Shown: positions 44,263-54,800 of the stretch, in pieces
Position numbering within the stretch: position 1 is the stretch's first letter
Layout of the letters: each line of letters begins with the position of its first letter
NCBI GenBank assembly: GCA_964621455.1
Contig: CAZULW010000003.1
Location: forward strand, 41,166 to 105,165
DNA length: 64,000 bases
Origin: G020354025 sp964621455
GTDB taxonomy: Bacteria > Fidelibacterota > Marinisomatia > SCGC-AAA003-L08 > TS1B11
Direction: 5' to 3'
Notes under the pieces: generated by a model
What the model was told of the DNA's origin: nothing
Database searches by the model: none
What the model saw: the letters and a program-made list of their open reading frames with translations, nothing else
Translations under genes and position numbers: made by a program

Positions 44263-45852
44263 TTATAGCTTATCTAACGCAGCAACCAGATCTTTGCTGA
44301 GGATTGAAGGACACCAATATTTCTCAATGTGCTGCACAACCAGCTCTGTCCCCTCATCGTGACTTACATATGGTGCATCTTTCGGGTCATACATGGCATC
44401 TGTCAGATCACGCACCAACAGGCAGTCAATTCCCCATCTTCTCATCTGTTTAATTGCAAAGGAGCGATTCAACACGCACATATTGGTGTGAACGCCCATC
44501 ATGATGATTCTTTTAATGCCCTGTTCCTTGAAGAAGTTATAAATCTCGTTCCCGTCATCTGAAATACCGTCGTATTCGCTGATTTCTATGTGAGGACTCT
44601 GCCGCGTCCAGGCACTATGGGACTCATCATCGGTATCACATCCTCCATCAGAATCATCGATGGGCAATGGGTGATCTGGTAAATCCAGAGGCTCCGGCTT
44701 GGGAACTTCCGGAGCAAGCATCATGCGCTGCTTTTGTGGCCAGCCCGCGTAAAAGGGCATGGTGGAAGAGGGGGCATGGATGATTTGTATACCTTTCTCT
44801 CTTGCCTCGTTGACCACCGGTGCCATCTTCCTGGCCAGCTCATCAACACGCTTGGTTGCCCCGGTACACCAGTGCTTGTCCCACATGTCGCAGATGATTA
44901 TGGCTGTTTCTCCAATAAAAAGTTCCTCGGCAACCGTCGTTTCTTCCCATTGGTCACTTCCCTTTTCTCTCTCTACCCGACTCCGCGCAGAGAGCATTAT
45001 TTTCCCTTTTGGTTGAGGCCGCTGCTTCACCGTGGCGGGAACTTCAGGTGGAATATTCCGTTTACCCGCCCAGAACAGAGCGTTCGTCACCAATCGTTTG
45101 AAGGTGGAATTCTCCCAATCCTGTAATCCGCCGATGGCGATATAAACCACGCGAGCGCCTTTGTATTTACGAGTCCATGCCAAAGGTTCGGATTCACCTG
45201 TTGGGATAGTGCCCGTCATCAATACCTCCACATCCGGGGCCACCGGTGAGGTTCTATACAGACTATACCTGGAACGGAAATCAGTGATACCATCCAATAC
45301 CGGGTGATCCTTGGCATCTGGATTGATCTTGACCTTCAGGGTCGGGCCGGTAACCTCTCCTTCAGGATAACGATTTCCTTGCTCATCGATGGCCGTCTGT
45401 TCTGGGCTGCCTGGATAATGGCCGCGATAATTACCGCCCCACACATCTTTATCAATTTCCAGCCAGTTCTGGAATCCGTGGCTTGCCGTCCGTAATGCAA
45501 CCACGGGGCCACCGGAATTGACATAATTCTTCACGTGCTGTATCTGCTCATCAGGGATGGTCAGACGGCGTGTGAAGATCAGCAATAAATCGCAATTTTC
45601 CAGCGCTTCCAGTCCAGGCAGGTCTGAATATTCATGCTTTTGATTCAATTCGCCGCCGGCTTGGAGAAGAGTGACCTCTACGTCTTCATAATTATTCTCC
45701 AGATACTCCTTATATTTTAGAAGAGAAATATCAGAAAAATACTCGTTTGAACCTGATATGAAGACAACCTTGAATGGTCCTTTCTCACCGCAGGCACTCA
45801 TTAAGATGCTGCCAATTAGCATTGCTGATAAGAATAATGTATTTTTGATCAT
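44263..45852 (-). CDS. Lipoprotein with ThuA-like domain fused to isochorismatase-like cysteine hydrolase
   Basis: 529 residues. Lipobox ILMSAC (Cys21). Residues ~28-265 are a ThuA-like (trehalose-utilisation, class I glutaminase-like) fold: VVFISGSNEYFSD, CDLLLIFTRRLTIPDEQ, GGPVVALRTASHGFQNW. A linker (266-310) leads to an isochorismatase-like hydrolase, residues ~312-525, with the catalytic Asp in AIIICDMWDKHWC and the nucleophile Cys in MMGVHTNMCVLNRSFA. ThuA domains occur with sugar oxidoreductases, so a role in carbohydrate turnover outside the inner membrane is plausible. The bond cut by the hydrolase is unknown. Confidence 0.85.
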   Translation of the reverse strand: MIKNTLFLSAMLIGSILMSACGEKGPFKVVFISGSNEYFSDISLLKYKEYLENNYEDVEVTLLQAGGELNQKHEYSDLPGLEALENCDLLLIFTRRLTIPDEQIQHVKNYVNSGGPVVALRTASHGFQNWLEIDKDVWGGNYRGHYPGSPEQTAIDEQGNRYPEGEVTGPTLKVKINPDAKDHPVLDGITDFRSRYSLYRTSPVAPDVEVLMTGTIPTGESEPLAWTRKYKGARVVYIAIGGLQDWENSTFKRLVTNALFWAGKRNIPPEVPATVKQRPQPKGKIMLSARSRVEREKGSDQWEETTVAEELFIGETAIIICDMWDKHWCTGATKRVDELARKMAPVVNEAREKGIQIIHAPSSTMPFYAGWPQKQRMMLAPEVPKPEPLDLPDHPLPIDDSDGGCDTDDESHSAWTRQSPHIEISEYDGISDDGNEIYNFFKEQGIKRIIMMGVHTNMCVLNRSFAIKQMRRWGIDCLLVRDLTDAMYDPKDAPYVSHDEGTELVVQHIEKYWCPSILSKDLVAALDKL

Positions 45853-46045
45853 TTGACTCTCCTTTTATAATTAGGGATTACTCCAAAAACCTAATAACGA
45901 TCCTATTTTGATATCAGACTTTCTCAGGTATATCAAACGGTTTTCGATAGGTTCGTTTTACCAGACTGTTCGCTTTATCATTACCCACTATTTTTCCCGT
46001 CATTACATTTAGGGGCAAGTTCCTCGCACAACACAGCATAGTGTC

Positions 46046-46804
46046 TTACACGATTCGCATAGCCATACCACCATCGATGGTTACGACTTCACCGGTAATA
46101 AATTCGTTCGTAGCTAATAAGGCAATCAATTGAGCAACATCTTCCGGCTTGCCTTCCCGGTGAAGCGGAATTCGGTTCTCAATATTATTTTTAACTTGTT
46201 CAGGAGTGAGATAATCTTGAAAAGGCGTTCGGATGATGCCGGGTGCCACAGCATTGACCCGGATGTTATCGTCTGCGAATTCACGAGCAAGATCACGGGT
46301 AAACTGAGGGATAGCACCCTTCACAACATCGTAGGCGATTGCCCCCTTACATCCACGCAAACCTCCCGCTGAAGATATAAGCACGATAGCACCTTCTCCG
46401 CGCTTCTGCATATGAGGCCCAGCAGCACGACAAAGATGAAAAACAGCGTGGACGTGTATATCAAAGGCCTTGTACCAAGCCTCTGGTGTGAGTTCAATAA
46501 GCCCCCCGGGAACTCGCCCACCGGCACAATGAATCAAAACATCAATGCCACCAAATACCTCAACAACCTCGTCGACAATGCGGCTGGCATCGTCGGGAAT
46601 ACTCAAATCGCCTTCTACGACGAAGCATTTTCTTTCAAATTTTTCAATTTTGGACGTTATGTCCTTTACTTTCTTTTCCTCACCAGCACCCTTACCCGCG
46701 ATGGCTATATCCGCCCCAAGTCTTGCCAATTCGCTCGCGGTCGCCGCTCCGATACCACTGAGCCCACCTGTAATCAGAGCGATTTTACCTTTCAATTCCA
46801 TCAC
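46046..46804 (-). CDS. SDR-family oxidoreductase
   Basis: 252 residues. LITGGLSGIGAATASELA cofactor loop, HCAGGRVPGG, Ser in VLISSAGGLRG and the YDVVK catalytic pair, ending GEVVTIDGGMAMRIV. A classical SDR dehydrogenase of a hydroxyl substrate. It stands alone, 193 bases upstream of the ThuA fusion gene, with ATG at 46799-46801 or the codon before it. Substrate unknown; context suggests sugar or sugar acid. Confidence 0.9.
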   Translation of the reverse strand: MMELKGKIALITGGLSGIGAATASELARLGADIAIAGKGAGEEKKVKDITSKIEKFERKCFVVEGDLSIPDDASRIVDEVVEVFGGIDVLIHCAGGRVPGGLIELTPEAWYKAFDIHVHAVFHLCRAAGPHMQKRGEGAIVLISSAGGLRGCKGAIAYDVVKGAIPQFTRDLAREFADDNIRVNAVAPGIIRTPFQDYLTPEQVKNNIENRIPLHREGKPEDVAQLIALLATNEFITGEVVTIDGGMAMRIV

Positions 46805-47047
46805 CTACCTCCTCACATATATACATACTTCTTTTAATGCAGGAAACGGGTTGCACCAGCGGTGAATCCACCCTGCGTTCTTTTGGTGACTGCGGCCTCT
46901 TAGACATTCCATCCATTCCTTGACCAGGTGCATAACCACATTCCGGGTGGTTCTTGACCATCCTTACGCAGGACCATTTGATTTAATACCGTGCCTGCCC
47001 ATATCGTCAGTTAAACTCTATGGTGATTTGCAAACATTGATGCGAAT

Positions 47048-48310
47048 TCAACTAATTAATTCTATCAGAGCCAGAACTCCTGTATAGGCTATGATGCATG
47101 AGAAAATAAACGCAGCAGACATACCTATGTTAAGCAGTACTCCCGCCTTGTGTTTGCCCATATATTCCTCGCGATTGACGAGATAAATGATACCGCCAAT
47201 GACCAGGGGCAACACAAACACATTAAGTACCTGGGTAACAATCTGGGCTAGGATAGGATTGGCGCCCAGAATGGGTATGATTAGTCCAACCAGGCAGGCT
47301 ATAGCCGCTAGAATGCGAAAAAGTTTAGACCCTGTATCAAGTTCACCTGCTCGATAATCGGCAATGAGCAACGGGGCAACCATCAGAATAGGAAACACGG
47401 ACGATAAACCGGCACTTATTGTACCGACCAAAAACAGTGCCACGGCATACCGGCCCGCGATCGGCTCCAGGGTGTACACCATATCCAGAACTTTGGTAAT
47501 AACCAGACCCTGGTGAAACAACGCGCCGGTGGCTGTAACCATGATTGCACCACTAATGAGAAACATTATTATAGCTGAAACCAAAGCATCCCGGCTTTGT
47601 TCTTTGGTATTTACTGCTGTCCAACCTTTTCCCTTCATCAGCAGGGGGCGAACGATAAATGTCGGGGCCGCCATTGTGGTGCCAACAAAGGCGGCGGTCA
47701 TTAATTTTGCTCCTTCAACATTTGGAATCCGTGGAATAAAACCCGCAACAATCTCTCCCGGCGCAGGCAATACAACAAACATTGAAATGATAAAAGAGAT
47801 TCCCATTAGCGTAACAAAAAATACCAGGATTTTTTCGAAGAACGAGTAATTCCCAACTAAGAGTAGAGCGTACATAATTACAATGATCACGATGGCAATG
47901 CCCAAAACGGGCCAATAACTCTCAGCTGGCAGACCGGGGATAAAAAGCTGCAATCCTTCGTAAATCGCGTTGGCTGAAATCCCCAGGATGCCGGTGAGTG
48001 AATTCCACTGGCCCCAGATCACACCTATGATGATCAGAATAGCAAGTACCTTTCCAAATTTCAAACGGGTCCTGAAGCTATATATCGAGGTGCCACCTGT
48101 GATTATAGCGTAGCGACCATAAGCTTCCATCAGAATCCACGCGAACAAAGCACTTAGCGTTAATACCCATAAGAGCTGCATCCCAAATTGCGACCCCGCC
48201 TTGGCCATCGACGTGACGCTTCCTGTCCCGATGGTATATCCGATACAGAATATGCCTGGGCCCACCGTCAACATCGTAAGCCAAATGCGTTTGAGCAAAG
48301 ATACCTTCAT
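47048..48310 (-). CDS. Nramp-fold transporter lacking the canonical metal-binding motif
   Basis: 420 residues, about 11 membrane helices, LeuT-fold Nramp family by overall pattern (MLTVGPGIFCIGYTIGTGS in helix 1, TAAFVGTTMAAPTFIVRP in helix 6). The Asp and Asn of the helix-1 DPGN motif that bind metal in Nramp are replaced (TIGTGS), and the helix-6 Met-Pro-His element is replaced (MAAPTF). Members like this are found beside carbohydrate genes and may move something other than Mn/Fe. It lies between the SDR and the PorV-type gene. Confidence 0.8.
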   Translation of the reverse strand: MKVSLLKRIWLTMLTVGPGIFCIGYTIGTGSVTSMAKAGSQFGMQLLWVLTLSALFAWILMEAYGRYAIITGGTSIYSFRTRLKFGKVLAILIIIGVIWGQWNSLTGILGISANAIYEGLQLFIPGLPAESYWPVLGIAIVIIVIMYALLLVGNYSFFEKILVFFVTLMGISFIISMFVVLPAPGEIVAGFIPRIPNVEGAKLMTAAFVGTTMAAPTFIVRPLLMKGKGWTAVNTKEQSRDALVSAIIMFLISGAIMVTATGALFHQGLVITKVLDMVYTLEPIAGRYAVALFLVGTISAGLSSVFPILMVAPLLIADYRAGELDTGSKLFRILAAIACLVGLIIPILGANPILAQIVTQVLNVFVLPLVIGGIIYLVNREEYMGKHKAGVLLNIGMSAAFIFSCIIAYTGVLALIELIS

Positions 48311-48437
48311 CTTCGTAGCAGCTCCATTTATTACTTATCCCACCGCCTGCTCTGGTTTAAAATGCCTTATGTATAGCAAATGTAATCTGCACCGGCTGAA
48401 TATCCCTCCCGGGATCATTGAATATATTGAATACAGA

Positions 48438-48496
48438 AATAGGAGATTATCAGATGATGACCCTGACACCGCCACTATCTACCATAATCTCCTATT
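48438..48496. promoter_or_regulatory. Perfect 13 bp inverted repeat between the Nramp-like and PorV-like genes
   Basis: AATAGGAGATTAT (48438-48450) and ATAATCTCCTATT (48484-48496) with a 33-base spacer. It lies downstream of the PorV-like gene and upstream of the transporter. No T-run follows, so it may be an operator or an RNA stem rather than an intrinsic terminator. Confidence 0.5.
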
Positions 48497-48539
48497 ATAT
48501 CTGATGGAAATCAGACTTTAATATCAAATAAAAACTACC

Positions 48540-49544
48540 CTAGAAGGAAGCTCCAATCGTGAATCTCATGACATTATCAAAATCTTCCATAAGCGAATAG
48601 GCAGCATCTACTTTCAGGCCTATCCCACCCAGGGAATAATTTATGCCCCCACCCAGACTTAAGCTTTCGACATCATAATTGAACTTATAGCCGGCTCGGA
48701 GGGCAACCATATTCAAGAACACAAATTCTGCGCCCAGGTGGATCCTTTCAGTATAATCGCGGGGATGAATCGCATCCATCGCTAGCAGTAAGGAGTTACT
48801 ACCTCCCATACCCAGAATCTCAAAAGCATCCACCGCAACGCCCATCACAAACGTGAGCGGCAATTGAAAGGCTTCCTCCTGGTACTTGAACTGCGGTGAA
48901 AAATTCTTGATACTCATGCCCATTCTAAGACTACTGAATAATCCGGGGTAGAAGATAGTTCCTATCTCGTAAGCCAGACCCGTAACTTCGTTTTCAACCT
49001 CCTCAGTTTCTCCTGCTACGGCAGTGGGAATGGTGCTGCTGCCCAGGTGTTGGTAAGCATATCTCACCTGCCCGCCTACGGTGAACTTGTCGGTTAGCTG
49101 CCGGGCATACACAGCACCTACCGAAAGGGCGCCCACATCCAGATTCCCCGTCTCTTCATAGCCCGCTTCGACATCCGATACTACTGTGCCTATAATCGTA
49201 CCGTAATCGGCGGAGACGAAATTGAGGCCTACAGTGCCCAGATTGCCCAGGCTATATGCCACTCCGCCGGCGCTATAAGAGATATCAGCTATCCACTGCG
49301 TCATGGTAGCAAAAGCATCAAAACCGGACGTGATGTTGGCTATACCCGCAGGATTATGGAACATGGCAGTAGCATCGTTGCCCACCATGACAAATGCGCT
49401 GCCCATACCTGCCGATCGGGCCGACATATCAGACTTCAGGAACTGAAGTCCCGTTTGAGCGGTTTTCTTTATAACGGCATGGGCTGGCGCTACTAAAACA
49501 AGCGAGAGCATTACGATAGCCACGTAACTAATTATTTTCTTCAT
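48540..49544 (-). CDS. PorV/PorQ-family outer membrane beta-barrel protein
   Basis: 334 residues from the ATG at 49542-49544, beginning a Sec signal peptide (MKKIISYVAIVMLSLVLVAP, cleavage AHA). QFLKSDMSARSAGMGSAFVMVGNDATAMFHNPAG is the diagnostic N-terminal block of PorV/PorQ (UPF0164-like) barrels, which act in the type 9 secretion system of Bacteroidota, PorV as the shuttle of cargo. The C-terminal strand ends in Phe (MRFTIGASF), the barrel-assembly signal. It is followed upstream by a cargo-like gene, so it may handle that protein. Confidence 0.88.
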   Translation of the reverse strand: MKKIISYVAIVMLSLVLVAPAHAVIKKTAQTGLQFLKSDMSARSAGMGSAFVMVGNDATAMFHNPAGIANITSGFDAFATMTQWIADISYSAGGVAYSLGNLGTVGLNFVSADYGTIIGTVVSDVEAGYEETGNLDVGALSVGAVYARQLTDKFTVGGQVRYAYQHLGSSTIPTAVAGETEEVENEVTGLAYEIGTIFYPGLFSSLRMGMSIKNFSPQFKYQEEAFQLPLTFVMGVAVDAFEILGMGGSNSLLLAMDAIHPRDYTERIHLGAEFVFLNMVALRAGYKFNYDVESLSLGGGINYSLGGIGLKVDAAYSLMEDFDNVMRFTIGASF

Positions 49545-49610
49545 TTGAACCACCATCCTTTTTTTACGAGGTTTTAACTAGAAATCCTCAGGTGATAGAT
49601 ATTGTCCTGC

Positions 49611-51815
49611 TTAGCGCACCACAACGAATTTTACGAAGGTGCTCTCACCTTCAGGAGTCTCTATGTAAGCGATATAAATCCCACTTACAATGATCTGGCC
49701 GGTCTCGGTCGCTGAGTGTTCCTCGGCCAGAACTCCCCACGACTCGTCACCGGAACCAAAGTGCTCAATGGTCTTAACTAGATCGCCACTCTCGGTATAG
49801 ATTTTTATAGTGCATTCCAGGGGCAGGTTCAGGAACATGATCTTATCCTTCTCCAATTCGCCCGGGTACTGCAGAGTTCTAGCAGTAATATTGAACGGGT
49901 TTGGAACCACCCTAATGTCAGACAGAGTCGCTCCTGGTTCCCGGGTTAGATGTGCAGGACGAGTAGTCATATTTAGATATTGTCCGCTCTCAAGACTTTC
50001 GGCCACGCCTTTAACACCAACAGGATCACTAACTTCAGGATGTGTCCCATCATCAAATGCAGTGACATAGTAATAATATGCAACACCTCGTATCACACCA
50101 GTAGCATCAGTATCATCAAATTCATTGGTCAACGCATTTCCCGTACCTGCTCCACACTCAAATACGCGCTCCCACTTACCAACAACGACAGCACCCTCCT
50201 CACTATAATACGGCGACCCAGAAGCTCTATAAACCCTGTAGCCAGCGAAATCAGATACAGACTCGGACTCATTACCCCAGGTTATATTTATCTTATCAGG
50301 CAATGATTCTATCTCAACAGATGGAGACGGTGGTGGAATTGGCACATCATAATTATTTCTAACTGCCCATTGAGCAGCCCATGCATTTTGAAAAATTGAA
50401 TCTTTGCCTGTAGCTACCCAGCAATCTTTAGCCCAATTATTTTCACTATTTTCATAATATTCCGGAAACATTTTAAATGGAGGAGGTAAATTATCAATGG
50501 GTACACCCTCATTCCATGTAAAGCCTGGTGGCGGTGTAGCTGTTCCATTTGCCCATGCCCTACCTACTTCCCAGCCTTTCTCAGGCGAAATAGATCCCAC
50601 TACTGAAGCCCAAATTATTGTAATAGAATCTCCAGGTGCTAAAGTGTAAGGTCCACTGGCAGTAAAACTGTTGTTATGCCCACGCCCCCAGGGCTCGTCT
50701 GGAAATTTAAAGCCTATGTCCTCTAATCTTACTGCATGGTGTGTCCCTGGATATATATCGGGATCGTCCATGTACTGCCATTCTGGATAGTAGCCCACAA
50801 AGCCATTCTGCATTACTTGGTATACTAAAAGAACTTGCGCTGGATTTAGCATACTGGATGCGTTTTTAAAGGCTTGTACTTCAGAATTCCCTGTATCAGT
50901 CATCTGCGGTTGAGATGGGTCGTCTGTGTCATCAGACGGGGATGTATCAACATGAAGCATGGCCTCACCAGTATACTCCGGATTTACAAGAAATCCAACC
51001 GATTTAGATTCAATATTACCAAAGGAATCGTAAGTCGCCGCTGGAGCTCTCGAAGAATAAGCATACGTTATCCTCAACAAATCTCCGACATGTTCCCCAT
51101 ACGCACTGTGCCAGTTAGTCCCCCGCGGGCTGCCATGGTGCTTATTGGACCTATTCGTCCTTAGAAAGTAAAAATCGTTTAAGGTCTGAGTTGGAAGTTC
51201 AATCTCAGGATCAGAGTCAATATTTCCTGTATTTTTGAACGTCCAAATGTATATTATATAATCATCATGATTCGTTTGACTCCAGGCAAGCGCCCTGTGA
51301 TGAATGGTAACTCCTATGGATGTATTAATCCATGCTTCGACCATTATATCTGCCGTTCCCGGTATCTTATCGGGGGCTACTTCATCGGATTCTTCGTCCA
51401 TGGGAAATGCTTCACTCACCCTAAAGCCATCAACAGAAACAAGAGGAGGCTGGTATCTCCTATATCTACGAATGGTTATTCCCTCGCTATCTGGCACAGG
51501 CATTGTGCTAATTAACTCGTCACACACTTCAGTGCCATCAACGGTTACCTTGACAGCGTGAAGGTTGCCATTTTCATCCTTCCAGTCTCTGGCACCGATT
51601 GCCCATCCTCTACGATAAAACTGGTAATCAGTAAAACCATGATAGTAATTATACCCATTTGTAGAGATTACTGATTTACCTTCATCAGCAGAATCAATTA
51701 CCCACATGTGATACTTTCCTACTCTTATATGCTTAGCAATAGCCGCATATGCTAAGTCACAAATAAGTAGGGAAAACATAAGGCATAAGAGCCCCATTAA
51801 ATAAGTCCTTTTCAT
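49611..51815 (-). CDS. Secreted protein with Fn3-like and T9SS-like C-terminal domains
   Basis: 734 residues with a signal peptide (MKRTYLMGLLCLMFSLLICDLAYA). The N-terminal 480 residues are Trp/Tyr-rich and unrecognised; residues ~500-610 look like a fibronectin type III domain (DKINITWGNESESVSDFAGYRVYRAS). The last ~95 residues (IRVVPNPFNITAR, CTIKIYTESGDLVKTIEHFG, VSGIYIAYIETPEG, FVKFVVVR) form a type-9 sorting or FlgD-like Ig domain. Such proteins are exported and attached to the surface. Sits 37 bases after the TonB-dependent receptor and 67 bases before the PorV-like gene, so the three are likely one operon for capturing a substrate. Confidence 0.85.
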   Translation of the reverse strand: MKRTYLMGLLCLMFSLLICDLAYAAIAKHIRVGKYHMWVIDSADEGKSVISTNGYNYYHGFTDYQFYRRGWAIGARDWKDENGNLHAVKVTVDGTEVCDELISTMPVPDSEGITIRRYRRYQPPLVSVDGFRVSEAFPMDEESDEVAPDKIPGTADIMVEAWINTSIGVTIHHRALAWSQTNHDDYIIYIWTFKNTGNIDSDPEIELPTQTLNDFYFLRTNRSNKHHGSPRGTNWHSAYGEHVGDLLRITYAYSSRAPAATYDSFGNIESKSVGFLVNPEYTGEAMLHVDTSPSDDTDDPSQPQMTDTGNSEVQAFKNASSMLNPAQVLLVYQVMQNGFVGYYPEWQYMDDPDIYPGTHHAVRLEDIGFKFPDEPWGRGHNNSFTASGPYTLAPGDSITIIWASVVGSISPEKGWEVGRAWANGTATPPPGFTWNEGVPIDNLPPPFKMFPEYYENSENNWAKDCWVATGKDSIFQNAWAAQWAVRNNYDVPIPPPSPSVEIESLPDKINITWGNESESVSDFAGYRVYRASGSPYYSEEGAVVVGKWERVFECGAGTGNALTNEFDDTDATGVIRGVAYYYYVTAFDDGTHPEVSDPVGVKGVAESLESGQYLNMTTRPAHLTREPGATLSDIRVVPNPFNITARTLQYPGELEKDKIMFLNLPLECTIKIYTESGDLVKTIEHFGSGDESWGVLAEEHSATETGQIIVSGIYIAYIETPEGESTFVKFVVVR

Positions 51816-51851
51816 AATTATACTCCTTCCCTTTATTTAGTTTTTTCCTTG

Positions 51852-54800
51852 TTAAAAATCAAATTTTAGTCCAAAAAAGATGGTTCTCAAGCCAATATAG
51901 GTAAGGAATTTACGATTTGGCATATTTATATAAGGTTTATCATCGCTCTTAACATCTCCTGGTTTATCATCACCGGATATAAAGCCTGCCTCCTGATAAT
52001 CTTGACCCTCATACATGGGCAGGTGCAGCGATTCATAATATCTCTTCTCATCTTCACCATCTACAAAACCTTCTTCAAAGAGGTATTTTTTATTGAATAG
52101 ATTTTCGATATCTGCAAAGAGGGTAACGCTATATCTCCCAAATCTCACTAACTTGCTTAATCTTGCATCAAAATTATATCTACCCTCCCATTGCAAATTT
52201 TGTCTTAATTCATAAGTCTCCAATGGATCCCAGGTCACATACTCACCTGCCTTCCAACTAAAAAGCACACTCAAGTGAATATCGCCAAAAGGATTTATTC
52301 TACTTATAGTTGGTCCAAAATCGTTGGGACTCGCGATAAGAACATTAGCTCGGGCAAGTGGACGTGCAAGTGGCCTCTCCTGGTATGGATTCTGTAATCC
52401 ATATAGTCTCGCATCCCATTCGTCCTCATAGTATACTTCTCGGCCAACATATCCCTCTGTGGTTACCATATAGTTATAATTAAGCCATCCAGTAATCCAT
52501 CGTCCCCAACGCTTATCAATTCTCAGCTCAAAGCCTCTGATATCAGCATAGCTATTATTATCAACAGTCTGGTAATTAACGCTGCGATCACGATTTACAT
52601 AACTTACCCAATTTGTTTGATCGCCCACATCCTTATAATAACCAGATAAATGGACCAGGAACAGGTCAGCGATATTGTACTCCAACCCTAATTCATAAGC
52701 CACGGTTTTTGGCAAATCTGCAGACGGATTGCCTATATGAGAAACCCCTAGTTGGGTCCCCGGTCGGTACCTAATTCGGTACATATCGTCGGATTTCGGC
52801 ATCGAATAAAAATGACCATAATTAAAGTAGAGTTTGGCGTCGGCTGAGATTGGATGAGATACGCCTAAGCGTGGGCTAATTTTTAGCCTACCTGTTACAG
52901 GTTCTTTTGGTGTAACTTCAGTGAAATCATCTTTCTCCTTGATGTTAAAATATTGGCTATATCTATCCACCGTGTACCAGTCAGTATTAGGGTCATTGTA
53001 ATCTAACCTCAAACCGAAATTAGCAACCATTCCCTCAAACTCAAGTTTGTCCTGCACATAAGCACCAATCCGGTACGGAGATTGCTCCCACTTCATTTTC
53101 CAACCATTATTCGGAGAATACAGTACTAGCTGCATATAGTCTGAATTAATGTCATCATAGTTAATCGTCAAACCGGCTTTTACCTGGTTATACTTATTGA
53201 CTTGGCTTGTCAGATCAAATTTAACATTTAGCGTGTTCAGATCCGACCAATCCCGAGTATTAGCACCCGCGCCACTATAGTCCTGGTCATTTTCCGTTTC
53301 CAGTCTTCCGGATAAAAACCAAAATCCCCATGGTTCCTCATCAACCCAATGATTCCCAAACTGACGTATTTTGGTTGTATCTCGCCACCCGACTTCACTA
53401 CCGGGAAAATCGCAAAAATTCTTTAGGCGAATATGACTAACTCTAACATTATAAAACGTACTGGGACTCAAAACATGATCAAAAGATATGCCCTGCATAG
53501 ACCTATAGACATTAAATGGAAGCCGGACAGCTGGCCAGTACAGTTTTCTGGCATCATGGATGTTATAAAACACATCATCTCCGCTTTTAAGCCAGTAATT
53601 CATACCTCCACCACTGCCCTTTGCAGCTGAATTAATCTCTCCATACAATCCCTCGACCGTTATTTTCATAGATGGGGATATACGAGAGGTCAGCTTTAGA
53701 AAAAGATTTTCTTCCTTATAGTATTCCCTGGAAACCGGGAGGCCAAACATTTCCGCATTATTTCTATAAGAAGCGAAAAAACTCAAGTTGCCTAAATACT
53801 TACTGACTAAAGGCACCGGGCCACCAAGACCTACATCCACATTCCAGTCTGGCTTATGACCGTACTCCCACTGTTTCTGCCCAAGTTCCTCACTTCCTTC
53901 AGCTAAAGTCCGCCAAATAAATAAATTCCTGGCATCCTCTGCATCCATACCTTCGATCTTTTCAGCGACCGCATCCCATCCTATAAACGGATAGTATTGC
54001 TCTTGCATCTCCTCATCCCAGGTTCCGTTCATAGTACCTACATCTCTAACGCCAGGATCAAGATAGGGTCGCAAATAGAAATTATCTTTATCAAAATGGG
54101 ATAGTCCGTCATGTTTTTGGCGGGCCGGGCTTATCCGAAAATCAATCGAACCATGATATTCAGACGCAGAACCTTCTTTGGTAACGACATTAATGAGTCC
54201 GGAACGAACGTTACCATACTCTGCATTGAAGCCTCCTTTGATGATGCTAAGTTCCTTTATCGAACTGAGATTAACCATCATCATAGGTGCATTAGCTCGG
54301 TTATCAACCACCATCAATCCATCCACCATAAACTGAGTCTGGTCTAATCCTCCACCTCGAATCATGTCACCTTCAATGCCGGCCTGCAAGTTGATGTACT
54401 GCCGTATATCGGTCATCATCGGCACTGATTCGATATCCGCGATACCGGCATAGACGGCACTGGCTGATTCATCCATTTTAATTATTTCTCTCTCGGCTGT
54501 AACCGTCACCTCCTCGCCGGCAATGACCGTTGAGGTCAGATTGAAATCGAGGCGAGTAGTGAGGTCCAGTCGGACGATGACCTCGGTCAGCGTCAAAGCC
54601 TGATAGCCGATCACCGTTGACTGTACCTCATAAGTTCCAGGCGTCACGTTGATGATGAAGTAGTCACCTTCAGCATCCGCCGCAGCTCCCAAGGTGGTTC
54701 CAACAATCATCACGTTGGCGCCGGCCAGGGGTTCGCCTGTCGCGGCATCAGTAACACGGCCGGCGATTTTGCCCGTTGTGCCCGCCAGAGCCATCGAAAC

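Noticed and set aside
42195..45852. Plus-strand frames opposite the sugar-oxidoreductase genes (for example 41379-42089)
   Set aside because: They are shadows of well-supported minus-strand oxidoreductases, with no domain and no ribosome site.
48438..48496. Intrinsic terminator for the PorV-like operon
   Set aside because: The 33-base loop and lack of a T-run on the minus strand argue against it, so it is listed as regulatory instead.
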